The notes beneath the pieces are model-generated. The model had not been told where the DNA came from, ran no database searches, and saw only the letters and a list, made by a program, of their open reading frames with translations. A program made the position numbers and the translations under genes. DNA of 48,784 bases, taken from positions 1 through 48,784 of the forward strand of contig WAKB01000014.1 of assembly GCA_015523545.1 (NCBI GenBank). The letters run 5' to 3'. This DNA is from Candidatus Geothermarchaeota archaeon. Lineage in GTDB: Archaea > Thermoproteota > Nitrososphaeria > Geothermarchaeales > JDFR-13. Of this stretch, positions 24,300-32,416 are shown one piece after another (position 1 is the stretch's first letter; every line of letters starts with the position of its first letter).

Positions 24300-25091
24300 C
24301 ATCCACCTACCTATCCATATAGAGAGTTCGAAGGCGAATATGAATGGAATGGATATGAGGAGCATGGATACAGGTGTAGGGTCAGCAGTAATGATGGCGG
24401 CTAAGGTTAATACTCCTACATAGATGTATCTCTTCACATTGGCAACCATGTCTGGATGTATAACCCCGAACCGGAAAGCCATCACCATGAAGACCGGTAT
24501 AGTGAATATAAGGCCCGAGGCCAAAACAGTTAGGACTAGAGTGTTGAAGAATGTCCGTGCATTGATTATAGTTGCCCATCCAAGGAGCTCAACAAAGAGT
24601 AGGAGAATCCTAAATGTGATGGGGGTTATAACTAGGAATCCATAGATAATCCCGAAGAGGAATGCTGCGCTGAAGCCAAAGACGAACCTCTTGATAAATC
24701 TCTTCTCATGTGGATATAGTGCTGGCTCAAGGAACATGTACATCTCATAGGCGAAGTATGGAACAACGGCTGCAGTGGCTAGGAGGATACTCGCCTCCAC
24801 ATAGAGCTCGAGAGGGGTGGTTATCTCCGCTGGTATAAGCGTAATGTTCCTGACGCCGGATGTCTCCTTGATATACGTCTCGAGCCACTTCATCACGGTC
24901 AGGGTGAGCGGCCTATATACGCCGCCCTCCACCATCGCTATCAAGTCCTCTAGGGATGCCGGGGCGCTGAGGAATACTAGTATTGAGACTAGCCAGGCTA
25001 TGACAACCCTCCTCAGCCTGGTAAGAAGCTCATATAGATGGTCCCAGAAGGTTAGCTCCTCCTCTTCCCTGTCAACCTCCTCAGTAGTCAT
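24276..25091 (-). CDS. tatC: Sec-independent translocase TatC
   Basis: 271 residues with six membrane segments. The N-terminal TFWDHLYELLTRLRRVVIAW matches the TatC signature (HLxELRxR), and the second block has PYFAYEMYMFLEPALYPHEKRF. TatC recognises twin-arginine signal peptides and moves folded, often cofactor-bearing, proteins through the membrane. It overlaps tatA by 4 nt (ATGA) and is downstream of it. A periplasmic-type insertion of about 40 residues after helix 1 is larger than in E. coli TatC. Confidence 0.92.
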   Translation of the reverse strand: MTTEEVDREEEELTFWDHLYELLTRLRRVVIAWLVSILVFLSAPASLEDLIAMVEGGVYRPLTLTVMKWLETYIKETSGVRNITLIPAEITTPLELYVEASILLATAAVVPYFAYEMYMFLEPALYPHEKRFIKRFVFGFSAAFLFGIIYGFLVITPITFRILLLFVELLGWATIINARTFFNTLVLTVLASGLIFTIPVFMVMAFRFGVIHPDMVANVKRYIYVGVLTLAAIITADPTPVSMLLISIPFIFAFELSIWIGRWMLRKEKSS

Positions 25092-25369
25092 CTCCCATCT
25101 TTCCCGTTGCTAGTGTCTCTCGTTCTCCTCTCCCTAGGCGTCTCCACAACCTCGCGGGCAGTCCTCCTGACCTCCTCTGAAACATCCTTTACAGGCTTCT
25201 CAACCTCCTCCAAACCACGTCTAAACTCCTCCTCGAGCTCCCTCCTATATCTGTTGAGCTCTGCGTAGTACTTACCCAATGTCCTAGCCATCTGGGGGAG
25301 CTGGTCCGGCCCCACTAGGATGAGTAGGGCTATGAGTATCAGTATAAGTTCTGTAAAGCCTAGGTTCAT
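25088..25369 (-). CDS. tatA: Sec-independent translocase TatA
   Basis: 93 residues. One N-terminal membrane helix (ELILILIALLILVGPDQLP) is followed by the amphipathic helix starting MARTLGKYYAELNRY, then a charged tail. This is the TatA/B pattern; TatA forms the pore with TatC. GGAG three bases before the ATG serves as ribosome site. It precedes tatC in one operon. Confidence 0.9.
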   Translation of the reverse strand: MNLGFTELILILIALLILVGPDQLPQMARTLGKYYAELNRYRRELEEEFRRGLEEVEKPVKDVSEEVRRTAREVVETPRERRTRDTSNGKDGR

Positions 25370-25427
25370 CTGCTCCCCCCTTCCACCAGTTAATATTACA
25401 GGGGATCCATGTAAATATTTAGCCCCT

Positions 25428-25434
25428 GGAGGTG
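25428..25434 (+). promoter_or_regulatory. Ribosome site supporting a TTG start for the first HIT gene
   Basis: GGAGGTG is a near-complete archaeal Shine-Dalgarno sequence and ends 7 nt before TTG 25442. No ATG fits the family start. A TATA-like GTTAATATTA lies near 25390-25400. Confidence 0.55.
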
Positions 25435-25441
25435 CCCTGTA

Positions 25442-25936
25442 TTGAAGCGTCTATGGGCCCCGTGGCGGATGGAGTATATAAAGAAGCCCCGGGAGAAGCG
25501 CTGCCTATTCTGCAGAGTGGCTGAGGAGGACAAGGATAGGGATAACCTTGTCCTCTACAGGAGCCACCACAGCTACATAATCATGAATAGATACCCCTAT
25601 AACAACGGCCACCTAATGGTGGTCCCCTACCGACACACCCCAACCCCTGAGGAGCTCGATGTAGAGGAGGAGCTGGACATAGCGGAGCTGGTAAAGCTCT
25701 CACTCAGAATACTCAGGAAGACGATGTATCCACAGGGGTTCAACATAGGGGCCAATATAGGTAGGGCTGCAGGTGCAGGCATTGAGGAGCACTACCACAT
25801 CCATATAGTGCCTAGATGGATAGGCGACACCAACTTCATGCCAATACTGGCAGACACCAAGGTGATCGTAGAGTCTCTATACGATACCTATGATAAGCTG
25901 AAGGCAGCCCTTGAGGAGCTGGACAGCGAGGGCTAG
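25442..25936 (+). CDS. HIT family hydrolase, Ap4A phosphorylase-like
   Basis: 164 residues. The catalytic triad HYHIHIVPRW is near residue 120, with the zinc-finger-like CLFC at about residues 21-24 and NRYPYNNGHLMVVPYRH. It belongs to the HIT superfamily branch that includes Ap4A hydrolases/phosphorylases, cytosolic enzymes acting on dinucleoside polyphosphates or adenylated intermediates. The start is TTG (KRLWAPWRMEYI is typical of the family). A second HIT protein is at 37456. It ends 3 nt before convergent CBS gene. Confidence 0.9.
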   Translation: MKRLWAPWRMEYIKKPREKRCLFCRVAEEDKDRDNLVLYRSHHSYIIMNRYPYNNGHLMVVPYRHTPTPEELDVEEELDIAELVKLSLRILRKTMYPQGFNIGANIGRAAGAGIEEHYHIHIVPRWIGDTNFMPILADTKVIVESLYDTYDKLKAALEELDSEG

Positions 25937-25939
25937 GGG

Positions 25940-26515
25940 CTAGACATACATAGCCCCCTCCTCATCCTCCTGCTTCCGCCTCTCCTTAGCCTCCTCAGCA
26001 TGCTTAGCCAGCTCATTCTCGAGGAGGGAGATGACCCTAACCATCAAGTCCCTCTGCATCCCAAAGACGCCTAGGAGATCCTTCGCCTCAACAATCCCAA
26101 CCAGCCTACCCATCCTATTTACGATGGGTATACGCCTAACACCCTCCTTGATCATCAGCCCAGCTATATAGTCGAGCGGGGCGTCTACACGGGCCATGTA
26201 TACACGCTCAGTCATGACGTCCCCAACCCTCACCTTCTGGGGATCCAGCTCCCTGGCAACAACCCTAGTCACAATGTCTCGATAGGTGAGTATACCCTTC
26301 ACACTCCTCTTCTCATCAACCACTATCACTGCTCCACTGTCATTCTCATCCATGACCTTGGCTGCATCAGTCACACTCTTCTCAGGGGTTATCGTTACTG
26401 GAGGCTCCATAACGTCGTAGGCCCTGACACCCAGGACGTTGGACATGAACTCATATATCTTCCTGCTTATCTCGTTCAGGCCTAGATCCTTACCACCCAT
26501 CTGTGCCTCAGACAT
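25940..26515 (-). CDS. Tandem CBS-domain protein
   Basis: 191 residues with two CBS modules. The first runs from VMEPPVTITPEKSVTDAAKV to GILTYRDIVTRV; the second from VGDVMTERVYMARVDAPL to GIVEAKDLLG. CBS pairs bind adenosine nucleotides or S-adenosylmethionine and regulate partner proteins. No enzyme domain is attached. The N-terminal 35 residues and the C-terminal charged tail (AKERRKQEDEEG) are unique. It stands alone between the HIT gene and the flippase-like gene, 43 nt from the latter. Confidence 0.9.
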   Translation of the reverse strand: MSEAQMGGKDLGLNEISRKIYEFMSNVLGVRAYDVMEPPVTITPEKSVTDAAKVMDENDSGAVIVVDEKRSVKGILTYRDIVTRVVARELDPQKVRVGDVMTERVYMARVDAPLDYIAGLMIKEGVRRIPIVNRMGRLVGIVEAKDLLGVFGMQRDLMVRVISLLENELAKHAEEAKERRKQEDEEGAMYV

Positions 26516-26558
26516 GGCCAGGAAAATATAGGGCGGCCCCTCTTAATAGGTATATCCA

Positions 26559-28070
26559 CTACCTACCCATTAACCCGCCTAGGAGGATCCTGACATGCCT
26601 CCTGACCCAGGGGATGGAGAGGCTGAGTAGGAAGTATAGGGCATACCCCATGATGAGGTGTAGGAGTAGGACGGGCCCCTCTATAAATATATCCCTAACG
26701 ACTAGCTCACCAGTGCCTAGGTAGAGGTAGAGCGGGAGAACCCCGAGAGAGACGAGTAGGAATAGGATCGGATTCACAGAGGAGTAGCCAATACCTAGCC
26801 TTGGAGACAGGAACCTATAGATAAGTATTACCTCGAGAACCAGCTGGACCAGTAGAATACCTAGGAGTAGGAGTGGTATCAGGATGGGTATCCCTACTAC
26901 CAGGAGTATGTATGACCCGACTATAGCTGGGGTGATGAAGAGTAGGAAGAAGCGGAGCTCGAGGCTGGAGACCCTGTAGAAGAGGCCCTTGGGGACACCC
27001 TCAAACCCATCAATATCCACCCTATCCCCACCAAACGCGAGCCTGATTAGGGAGATCCTAACCACCTCTAGGATGAGTAGTAGGACGGCTAGTGGGACGA
27101 GGTATGAATACTCGATGTACTCAGGCCTGAAGATGCTGAGTATAGGCCTGTGTAGGTATAGGGAGGATGTGAGTATAGGTGTCAAGATATAGAGGATGAA
27201 GTCGATATACTCGGTGAACACCCTCTTATCAACCCCACCATAGAACTGTCGTGAATATATTACGGCGAAGAACCCCCTGAAGAAGCTCCTCCCCCAGGCA
27301 AGTATCTTGAAGACTATCCATAGACTATTGACTAGGGCCTCACCTATACGTAGGAAGAAGGCTATGAAGTACTGGATACTCGGCTGGTTAGACCTAGGAA
27401 GTAAGATGTACTGCGCGACAGCCAGACGGAGATTCCTCCATAAAGAGTCTATATCCGGCCTCCTAGGTATAAGGAGGCCAAGGGGTATAGCCCCACCGAC
27501 CAGGAGTATCATCATGAGTGTGGAGAGGCCCATACCAACGGCGTCTGCAAGGACAGCGTCGATAGCCGCTAGCCTCCCACCTTGGTAGAGGATCCAGGCG
27601 ATATAGGCCACTCTGAAGAGGTAGTTTGAGGAGAATACTAGGGAGTAGTACCTAGGCGCCACTATGTTTAGGATCTGTATAAAGCTGTAGAAATATGTCG
27701 TGGCTAGGGAGTCTAGGACCAGGGCGGCTATCCAGACAGGGTCTAGAGGCTTTATGAAGAGATGGACTATAGGTAGTGGTATGGATATGAAGGCAAGGAT
27801 AGACATCGTTGTGAGTCCTCTATACTCACCGATCAGTCTGCGACCCTCCCTGACATAGCTCCTAGCCCCCCACTGTAGATGCCTAGTGGTTAGGAGGGCC
27901 AATATGTTGTAGAGGGTGGATATACCCCCATACACCAGTAGATCAGCCCCGGAAAGGGTCCTAGTAACCATGACAAGGTGTATAAAGGTGAGTGTGACGA
28001 GTGAGACGGAGAATACGAGGTTGAATATAAGTGGTACCTTTATACCCCTATCCATCGATTCGAGGGCCAT
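26559..28070 (-). CDS. MOP-superfamily flippase-like membrane protein
   Basis: 503 residues with about 12-14 membrane helices and little soluble sequence. Length and helix pattern fit polysaccharide-type flippases (MOP superfamily), which move lipid-linked sugars across the membrane. A role in N-glycan export would match the heavily glycosylated surface protein at 44227 and the polyprenol-kinase-like gene at 6513 (inference from context). The identification rests on topology more than on motifs, so another transporter type is possible. It follows the cobalamin adenosyltransferase by 20 nt on the same strand. Confidence 0.6.
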   Translation of the reverse strand: MALESMDRGIKVPLIFNLVFSVSLVTLTFIHLVMVTRTLSGADLLVYGGISTLYNILALLTTRHLQWGARSYVREGRRLIGEYRGLTTMSILAFISIPLPIVHLFIKPLDPVWIAALVLDSLATTYFYSFIQILNIVAPRYYSLVFSSNYLFRVAYIAWILYQGGRLAAIDAVLADAVGMGLSTLMMILLVGGAIPLGLLIPRRPDIDSLWRNLRLAVAQYILLPRSNQPSIQYFIAFFLRIGEALVNSLWIVFKILAWGRSFFRGFFAVIYSRQFYGGVDKRVFTEYIDFILYILTPILTSSLYLHRPILSIFRPEYIEYSYLVPLAVLLLILEVVRISLIRLAFGGDRVDIDGFEGVPKGLFYRVSSLELRFFLLFITPAIVGSYILLVVGIPILIPLLLLGILLVQLVLEVILIYRFLSPRLGIGYSSVNPILFLLVSLGVLPLYLYLGTGELVVRDIFIEGPVLLLHLIMGYALYFLLSLSIPWVRRHVRILLGGLMGR

Positions 28071-28090
28071 CGCTCCCCAGCTCTCACGGT

Positions 28091-28639
28091 CTAGACGGCC
28101 CTTGGATTTTCGTAGCCCAGCTCCCCAGCCAGGTATAGGGCCATGGCGAAGACCAGGTCGCTGAGTCTATTAATAATCTTCATAAGTATATCCCTATGTT
28201 CAAGATCCACCTCCCTAGTCATGGTTATAAACCGCCTCTCACATCTACGGAGAACCGTCCTCGCAAGGTGGAGATAGGCCGCTCCTCCAGGGCCTCCCGG
28301 GAGGATGAAGTGTTTGAGGGGGTATTTAGAGTAGTAATGGTCAGTCCTCTCCTCAGCCCACCTCAAGTCATCCTCCGATACGGATGGCTTACCCGATACG
28401 GTGAACCCGATCCTGAATAGGAGCCTCTGGAGCCTAACTATGTCCTCCCGAAGATCATCGAAGCCCTCGCTAGGGATATGTGCCAGGGCGACCCCAAGTA
28501 CCGAGTTGGCCTCGTCAAGGGTGCCTAGAAACTCTATGGCAGGGTGATCCTTAGGTATGTATCTCCCGAATATGAAGCAGAAGGTCTCCCCCCTATCACC
28601 CTTCCCCGTATAGAGGGACATATAGACCACCGACACCAT
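28091..28639 (-). CDS. PduO-type cob(I)alamin adenosyltransferase
   Basis: 182 residues. The ATP and cobalamin motifs are LYTGKGDRGET near the N-terminus, LDEANSVLGVA, FILPGGPGGAAYLH, RTVLRRCERR and INRLSDLVFAMA. It transfers adenosyl from ATP to reduced cobalamin, making coenzyme B12 for mutases or ribonucleotide reductase. ATG 28639 lies about 25 nt from a TATA-like CTATAAC (28661-28667), so it is probably leaderless; ATG 28621 is the alternative with the family-like start MSLYTGKGD. Confidence 0.9.
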   Translation of the reverse strand: MVSVVYMSLYTGKGDRGETFCFIFGRYIPKDHPAIEFLGTLDEANSVLGVALAHIPSEGFDDLREDIVRLQRLLFRIGFTVSGKPSVSEDDLRWAEERTDHYYSKYPLKHFILPGGPGGAAYLHLARTVLRRCERRFITMTREVDLEHRDILMKIINRLSDLVFAMALYLAGELGYENPRAV

Positions 28640-28660
28640 AATAATAGGCCTTGGCTAAGA

Positions 28661-28718
28661 GTTATAGCCAGGTCCAAGTATAGCTGGTGAAATACCAAAC
28701 CATACCACATCTTATAAG
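28661..28718. promoter_or_regulatory. Divergent promoters of the cobalamin adenosyltransferase and ctaA
   Basis: CTATAAC on the minus strand (28661-28667) and CTTATAAG on the plus strand (28711-28718) each lie about 25-27 nt before the respective ATG (28639 and 28742), giving two leaderless transcripts from one 102-nt gap. Confidence 0.5.
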
Positions 28719-28741
28719 ACTATATCACAGTGTTATAGTAG

Positions 28742-29197
28742 ATGAGGATGAGCGGGGGTAGCAGAACACTTAAGATACTTACACTTACATATGCGGGGAT
28801 GATATTCCTCGCCATAGCCTGGGGAGGCTATGTAAGGGCATATGGAGCAGGGATGGGCTGCGGTCCTGACTGGCCACTATGTAATGGATACCTAATCCCT
28901 CCAGACCTCTTCACCGATATGAGGGTATTCCTAGAGTATTTCCACAGGATAATAGCTTTCCTAACCGGCTGGGTCGCCCTTGGAGCCACTATTTACATCC
29001 TAGCCAGATATAGGCATGATAAGCCACTACTACTCGCCCTAGTAGCTGTGGACACACTCCTCCTGATACAGATAACCATAGGGATGTATGTAGTGGCCAC
29101 CCATCTAGACCCATTCCTATCAGCCACACATCTAGCTGTAGCCTCGGCCACCTTCGCCGCCTCAGTAGTCTTGGCTACACTATCAATGAGGAGGTAG
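28742..29197 (+). CDS. ctaA: Heme A synthase, half-size archaeal type
   Basis: 151 residues and four membrane helices, half the bacterial CtaA length. Compact CtaA of this kind is known from Aeropyrum pernix and may form a dimer that rebuilds the eight-helix form. Visible features: a conserved Cys pair (C40, C47 in GCGPDWPLC), His68 in EYFHRIIAF, His121 and His130 in SATHLAVAS, candidates for heme ligation. It oxidises heme O to heme A for terminal oxidases. ctaB follows after 16 nt. Confidence 0.88.
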   Translation: MRMSGGSRTLKILTLTYAGMIFLAIAWGGYVRAYGAGMGCGPDWPLCNGYLIPPDLFTDMRVFLEYFHRIIAFLTGWVALGATIYILARYRHDKPLLLALVAVDTLLLIQITIGMYVVATHLDPFLSATHLAVASATFAASVVLATLSMRR

Positions 29198-29213
29198 TCT
29201 GTGGGGAGTAGAG

Positions 29214-30065
29214 ATGCCGACACTAACAGACATTATACGGCTGGGTAAGCCCAGGATAACCTGGCTACTCGTCTACACAGCTATAGCCACCTATATCTAT
29301 GCGGCTGAGGCTCTGGATCCACTATATATAGCCCTCTTCCTAATAGCCGGCGTATTAACCGTCTTCGGCTCCAACGCCCTAAACAGCTATATCGATAGAG
29401 ATATAGACAGGCTTATGAAGAGGACAAACCTTAGACCAATACCCCAAGGGGCTATAATGCCTAGCCAAGCAATAATATTCGGTATAGCCTGGCTAATACT
29501 CGGCACAGGCCTCTTCCTATGGATCTTCAACCCGTGGGCAGCTCTAGCAGCCCTGATAGGTGGGCTCTACTACGTGGTTATCTACACAGTCATCCTCAAG
29601 AAGAGGACGATATGGAACACCGTGATAGGCGGCTGGGCCGGCTCGATGCCAACCATAACAGGCTGGCTAGCCGCTGGGAAGCCCTTATCTATGGAGCCGA
29701 TAATACTAGCCCTCATAGTATTCCTCTGGACCCCAGGCCACTTCTGGAGCCTTGCATACAGGGTTAGGGAGGAGTACCGTAGGGTGGGCCTACCCATGCT
29801 GCCATCGGTAAAGGATTCTGGGTATACAAAGAGGATGATAATAACATTCTATCTACTCACGGCCGTGGCCATAGTCATATCCACGCTCTACATCACGGCC
29901 TATCCATACCTCATAACGGCATATGTATCGACAGCCCTACTGATCTACGCGTCATACATCATCTATAGGAGGCTTGACGACGATACTGCCTGGAAGAGCT
30001 TCAAGATATCGAGCCCCACACTAGCTCTACTCTACACAGGGCTAATAATCTCTAGGCTCATCTAG
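29214..30065 (+). CDS. ctaB: Protoheme IX farnesyltransferase (heme O synthase)
   Basis: 283 residues of the UbiA prenyltransferase family, with about eight or nine membrane helices. The first Asp-rich site is NALNSYIDRDIDRLMKRT at about residues 62-79, and the second is in the loop with YRVREEYRRVGLPMLP. It adds a farnesyl-type chain to heme B to give heme O, the substrate of CtaA. Together with ctaA it implies a heme A- or O-containing oxidase elsewhere in the genome. GGGGAG precedes the ATG. Its end overlaps vapC by 8 nt. Confidence 0.93.
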   Translation: MPTLTDIIRLGKPRITWLLVYTAIATYIYAAEALDPLYIALFLIAGVLTVFGSNALNSYIDRDIDRLMKRTNLRPIPQGAIMPSQAIIFGIAWLILGTGLFLWIFNPWAALAALIGGLYYVVIYTVILKKRTIWNTVIGGWAGSMPTITGWLAAGKPLSMEPIILALIVFLWTPGHFWSLAYRVREEYRRVGLPMLPSVKDSGYTKRMIITFYLLTAVAIVISTLYITAYPYLITAYVSTALLIYASYIIYRRLDDDTAWKSFKISSPTLALLYTGLIISRLI

Positions 30066-30471
30066 ACCCCTCCCCAAATGGATCAACGTATTCAAGCCCC
30101 TCAATCCTAGGCATATCCCTAATATTCTCAGTGTAGACCTTTGTACACCCAGCGTTTAGATAGGTATAGGCTAGGAGGGCGTCCCAGAACCTACGATACC
30201 CAAGGGAGAGTCGGATCTCCACCTCCCCATAGACAGGCTTCGAGATGGGGATCCTGAGGATACGGTCGATCAACTCTAGACCAGTCTCCAAGGCCTCTCC
30301 CCAAGCCTTCCTATGCAGAGTATATGCCAGCTCACCCAAGACCTGTAGGGATACCGAGTATCTACCAGGATGCTCAAACATATCCCTAACTATCCCGACC
30401 GCCACCCTATGCTTCTCCACATCACTATTATCCAGGGAGTAGAAGAGGATATTAGTATCTATCCCTATCAA
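30058..30471 (-). CDS. vapC: VapC-like PIN-domain toxin
   Basis: 137 residues. PIN-fold start IGIDTNILFYSLDN with Asp5; later acidic residues are in FWDALLAYTYLNAGCTKVYT and NIRDMP. VapC toxins are metal-dependent ribonucleases cutting tRNA or rRNA. The start is TTG, overlapping the vapB stop by 4 nt (TTGA), the typical toxin-antitoxin arrangement. The 3' end overlaps ctaB by 8 nt. Confidence 0.85.
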   Translation of the reverse strand: MIGIDTNILFYSLDNSDVEKHRVAVGIVRDMFEHPGRYSVSLQVLGELAYTLHRKAWGEALETGLELIDRILRIPISKPVYGEVEIRLSLGYRRFWDALLAYTYLNAGCTKVYTENIRDMPRIEGLEYVDPFGEGSR

Positions 30472-30701
30472 GACCTCTCACCATAAATCTCGTCTCTAGA
30501 CAGTGGACCCCCTAGCTTATAGCCCCTCTCAAGCCTCCTAAACAGGTCATCGTTAGAACCCTCTAGCCCACTCCTGATAAACTCCTCCAGAGCCTTCTTT
30601 ATAGAGCCCTTCCCACCTCCATACCTCTTCCTAGCATACTCCTTCAACTTCTCATACAGCTCCTCATCAATACTCACAGTCACGATCCTAGTCCTATTCA
30701 T
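30468..30701 (-). CDS. vapB: VapB-like ribbon-helix-helix antitoxin
   Basis: 77 residues. The N-terminal RIVTVSIDEELYEKLKEYA forms a ribbon-helix-helix DNA-binding segment, followed by a helical region (SIKKALEEFIRSGL) and a C-terminal tail (LERGYKLGGPLSRDEIYG) of the kind that wraps the toxin. It would repress its own operon and neutralise VapC. Two copies of AAATATTTAAAT lie just upstream of the ATG. Confidence 0.82.
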   Translation of the reverse strand: MNRTRIVTVSIDEELYEKLKEYARKRYGGGKGSIKKALEEFIRSGLEGSNDDLFRRLERGYKLGGPLSRDEIYGERS

Positions 30702-30705
30702 TGTG

Positions 30706-30736
30706 AAATATTTAAATGTCGTCTAAATATTTAAAT
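30706..30736. promoter_or_regulatory. Duplicated AT-rich element upstream of vapBC
   Basis: AAATATTTAAAT occurs exactly twice (30706-30717 and 30725-30736), 19 nt apart start to start. Both copies contain near-palindromic TATA-like sequence. Ribbon-helix-helix antitoxins often bind tandem sites over their own promoter. Confidence 0.5.
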
Positions 30737-30762
30737 ATTGCCTCCCAATAGAGACCATAGCC

Positions 30763-31668
30763 CTATCTATGGTGGCTATAGCCCACCATAGAGGCTATGT
30801 CTTTAAACCCCTTCCTCTCCATGTGCTGCTGAATCCCTTTGAGGATATCCCCTATACTCTCCACCCTTCTGTTGAAGAGGTATGACCCTATACCCACTGC
30901 GGATGCACCGGCGTAGAGCATGGCGACTGCCTCGCGCCATCCCGTCACGCCACCAGTCCCGATGATTGGGACTCTATACTCGCCGTAGATCTCGTGGACC
31001 ATCCTGAGGGCTATTGGATGTATCGCTGGGCCGCTCAGCCCTCCATATACATTGGTTAGTATGGGCCATCCACTCTCGATATCTATGGCTAACCCCTTCA
31101 CCGTATTCATTACTGTGAAGCCCTCCACCCCCCTGTCCAGGCTCCTAGCCACCAGCTCCATATAGGTGTCGGTGAGGCCCAGCTTGACATATACTGGCCT
31201 ACCCAGGGAGACCACCTCCTCGATGATATCCAGGGAGTAGCCCACGTCCTCCACGATATCCATCCCCAATCCCTTCACATGTGGACAGCTTAGGTTGAGC
31301 TCTATAGCATCGACATTATTCTCTACGCCTACCTCTGCACAGTGGCGGAAGTCCTGTGGTGTAGCCCCCGCAATACTAAGTATGACAACAGCTTCCTGAG
31401 GGAGTAGTGAGAGTAGCCTGGGCAGATACTCTATCCCCGGATTTGCGAGGCCTACAGCGTTGAGGTATCCATATCCAAGATCCACCACTATAGGCGGGTC
31501 ATAACCCTTACGAGGCTTTGGAGTCAGGCTCTTCGTAGTCACAGCCCCGAAGCCTGCTTCCCAGGCTCTTCTCAATAGGCTCTCATCACTACCTATGAAG
31601 CCAGAGGCCAGTACCAACGGGTTCCTCAGGGAGAGGCTACCAAGCCTTGTGGATAGATCCCTAGCCAC
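30763..31668 (-). CDS. pyrD: Dihydroorotate dehydrogenase, class 1B catalytic subunit
   Basis: About 301 residues from GTG 31668 (the frame extends to 31695). FMN-binding TIM barrel with NPLVLASGFIG, VTTKSLTPKPRKG, the catalytic Cys in ELNLSCPHVKG, and IIGTGGVTGWREAVAML. The Cys base is typical of class 1 enzymes; together with PyrK it forms the NAD-linked class 1B complex oxidising dihydroorotate to orotate. It overlaps pyrK by 8 nt and ends the pyr operon. Confidence 0.93.
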   Translation of the reverse strand: MARDLSTRLGSLSLRNPLVLASGFIGSDESLLRRAWEAGFGAVTTKSLTPKPRKGYDPPIVVDLGYGYLNAVGLANPGIEYLPRLLSLLPQEAVVILSIAGATPQDFRHCAEVGVENNVDAIELNLSCPHVKGLGMDIVEDVGYSLDIIEEVVSLGRPVYVKLGLTDTYMELVARSLDRGVEGFTVMNTVKGLAIDIESGWPILTNVYGGLSGPAIHPIALRMVHEIYGEYRVPIIGTGGVTGWREAVAMLYAGASAVGIGSYLFNRRVESIGDILKGIQQHMERKGFKDIASMVGYSHHR

Positions 31669-32416
31669 CTGGATACCCCCTCTCCAGTAGCTCATCCGCC
31701 CTGAAGACAGGACCGTCTAGACAGACTAGGAGCCCAGTCCCCTCGACCACGCATGAGCCGCAGACACCTACTCCACACTTGACGATCCTCTCCATAGAGA
31801 CTTCACATGGTATCCTATCCCCACATAGCCTGAGTACAGCCCTATTCATAGGCTCTGGGCCACATGCATATATACTTGTGAAGCCCCCTAGATTCTCCTC
31901 GAGATACTGTGTGGGGAGCCCCTTATAACCTCTCGACCCGTCCTCGGTATATAGTATGGCCTCCCACCCCAGGTCTAAAGCCTCCCTTATGAAGAGCTCC
32001 ACATCCCCACTTGGCTGCCCCTCCACATATACGCCCTCAACACCCATCTCTGCAAGCTTCTTAGCAAGTAGTATGAGGGGTGCAGCGCCTACACCCCCTC
32101 CAACCAGTAGGGGCCTACCACTCCTCCGTGTGAATCCCCTCCCATAGGGCCCACGGATATAGAGCCTATCACCAGGCTCCATCCCAACCAGCCTCCTAGT
32201 GGTTTTTCCCACAGCCTTAACCGTGATCCGGAGTGGATCATCGTCGGATGGTGCCATTGGCACCTCCTCCAGCCCGGGTAGCCAGACCATCACGAACTGG
32301 CCTGGAACGGTTTCTAGGGATATGTCTAGGTATAGATTGGCCACATCCCCCCTCCGGTCGACCCTAGTCACGACAGCTTCGTGGTAATGACTCCCCTTAC
32401 AGCAGCCTCCTGACAT
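31661..32416 (-). CDS. pyrK: Dihydroorotate dehydrogenase electron-transfer subunit PyrK
   Basis: About 251 residues from ATG 32416 (ATG 32440 is also in frame). FAD-binding part with DDPLRITVKAVG and GDRLYIRGPYGRGF, NAD-binding part with PLLVGGGVGAAPL, and a 2Fe-2S site near the end in KCGVGVCGSCVVEGTGLLVC. It carries electrons from PyrD FMN to NAD. The first residues contain an unusual GGCC pair. It overlaps the pyrC end by about 20 nt. Confidence 0.92.
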   Translation of the reverse strand: MSGGCCKGSHYHEAVVTRVDRRGDVANLYLDISLETVPGQFVMVWLPGLEEVPMAPSDDDPLRITVKAVGKTTRRLVGMEPGDRLYIRGPYGRGFTRRSGRPLLVGGGVGAAPLILLAKKLAEMGVEGVYVEGQPSGDVELFIREALDLGWEAILYTEDGSRGYKGLPTQYLEENLGGFTSIYACGPEPMNRAVLRLCGDRIPCEVSMERIVKCGVGVCGSCVVEGTGLLVCLDGPVFRADELLERGYPGG

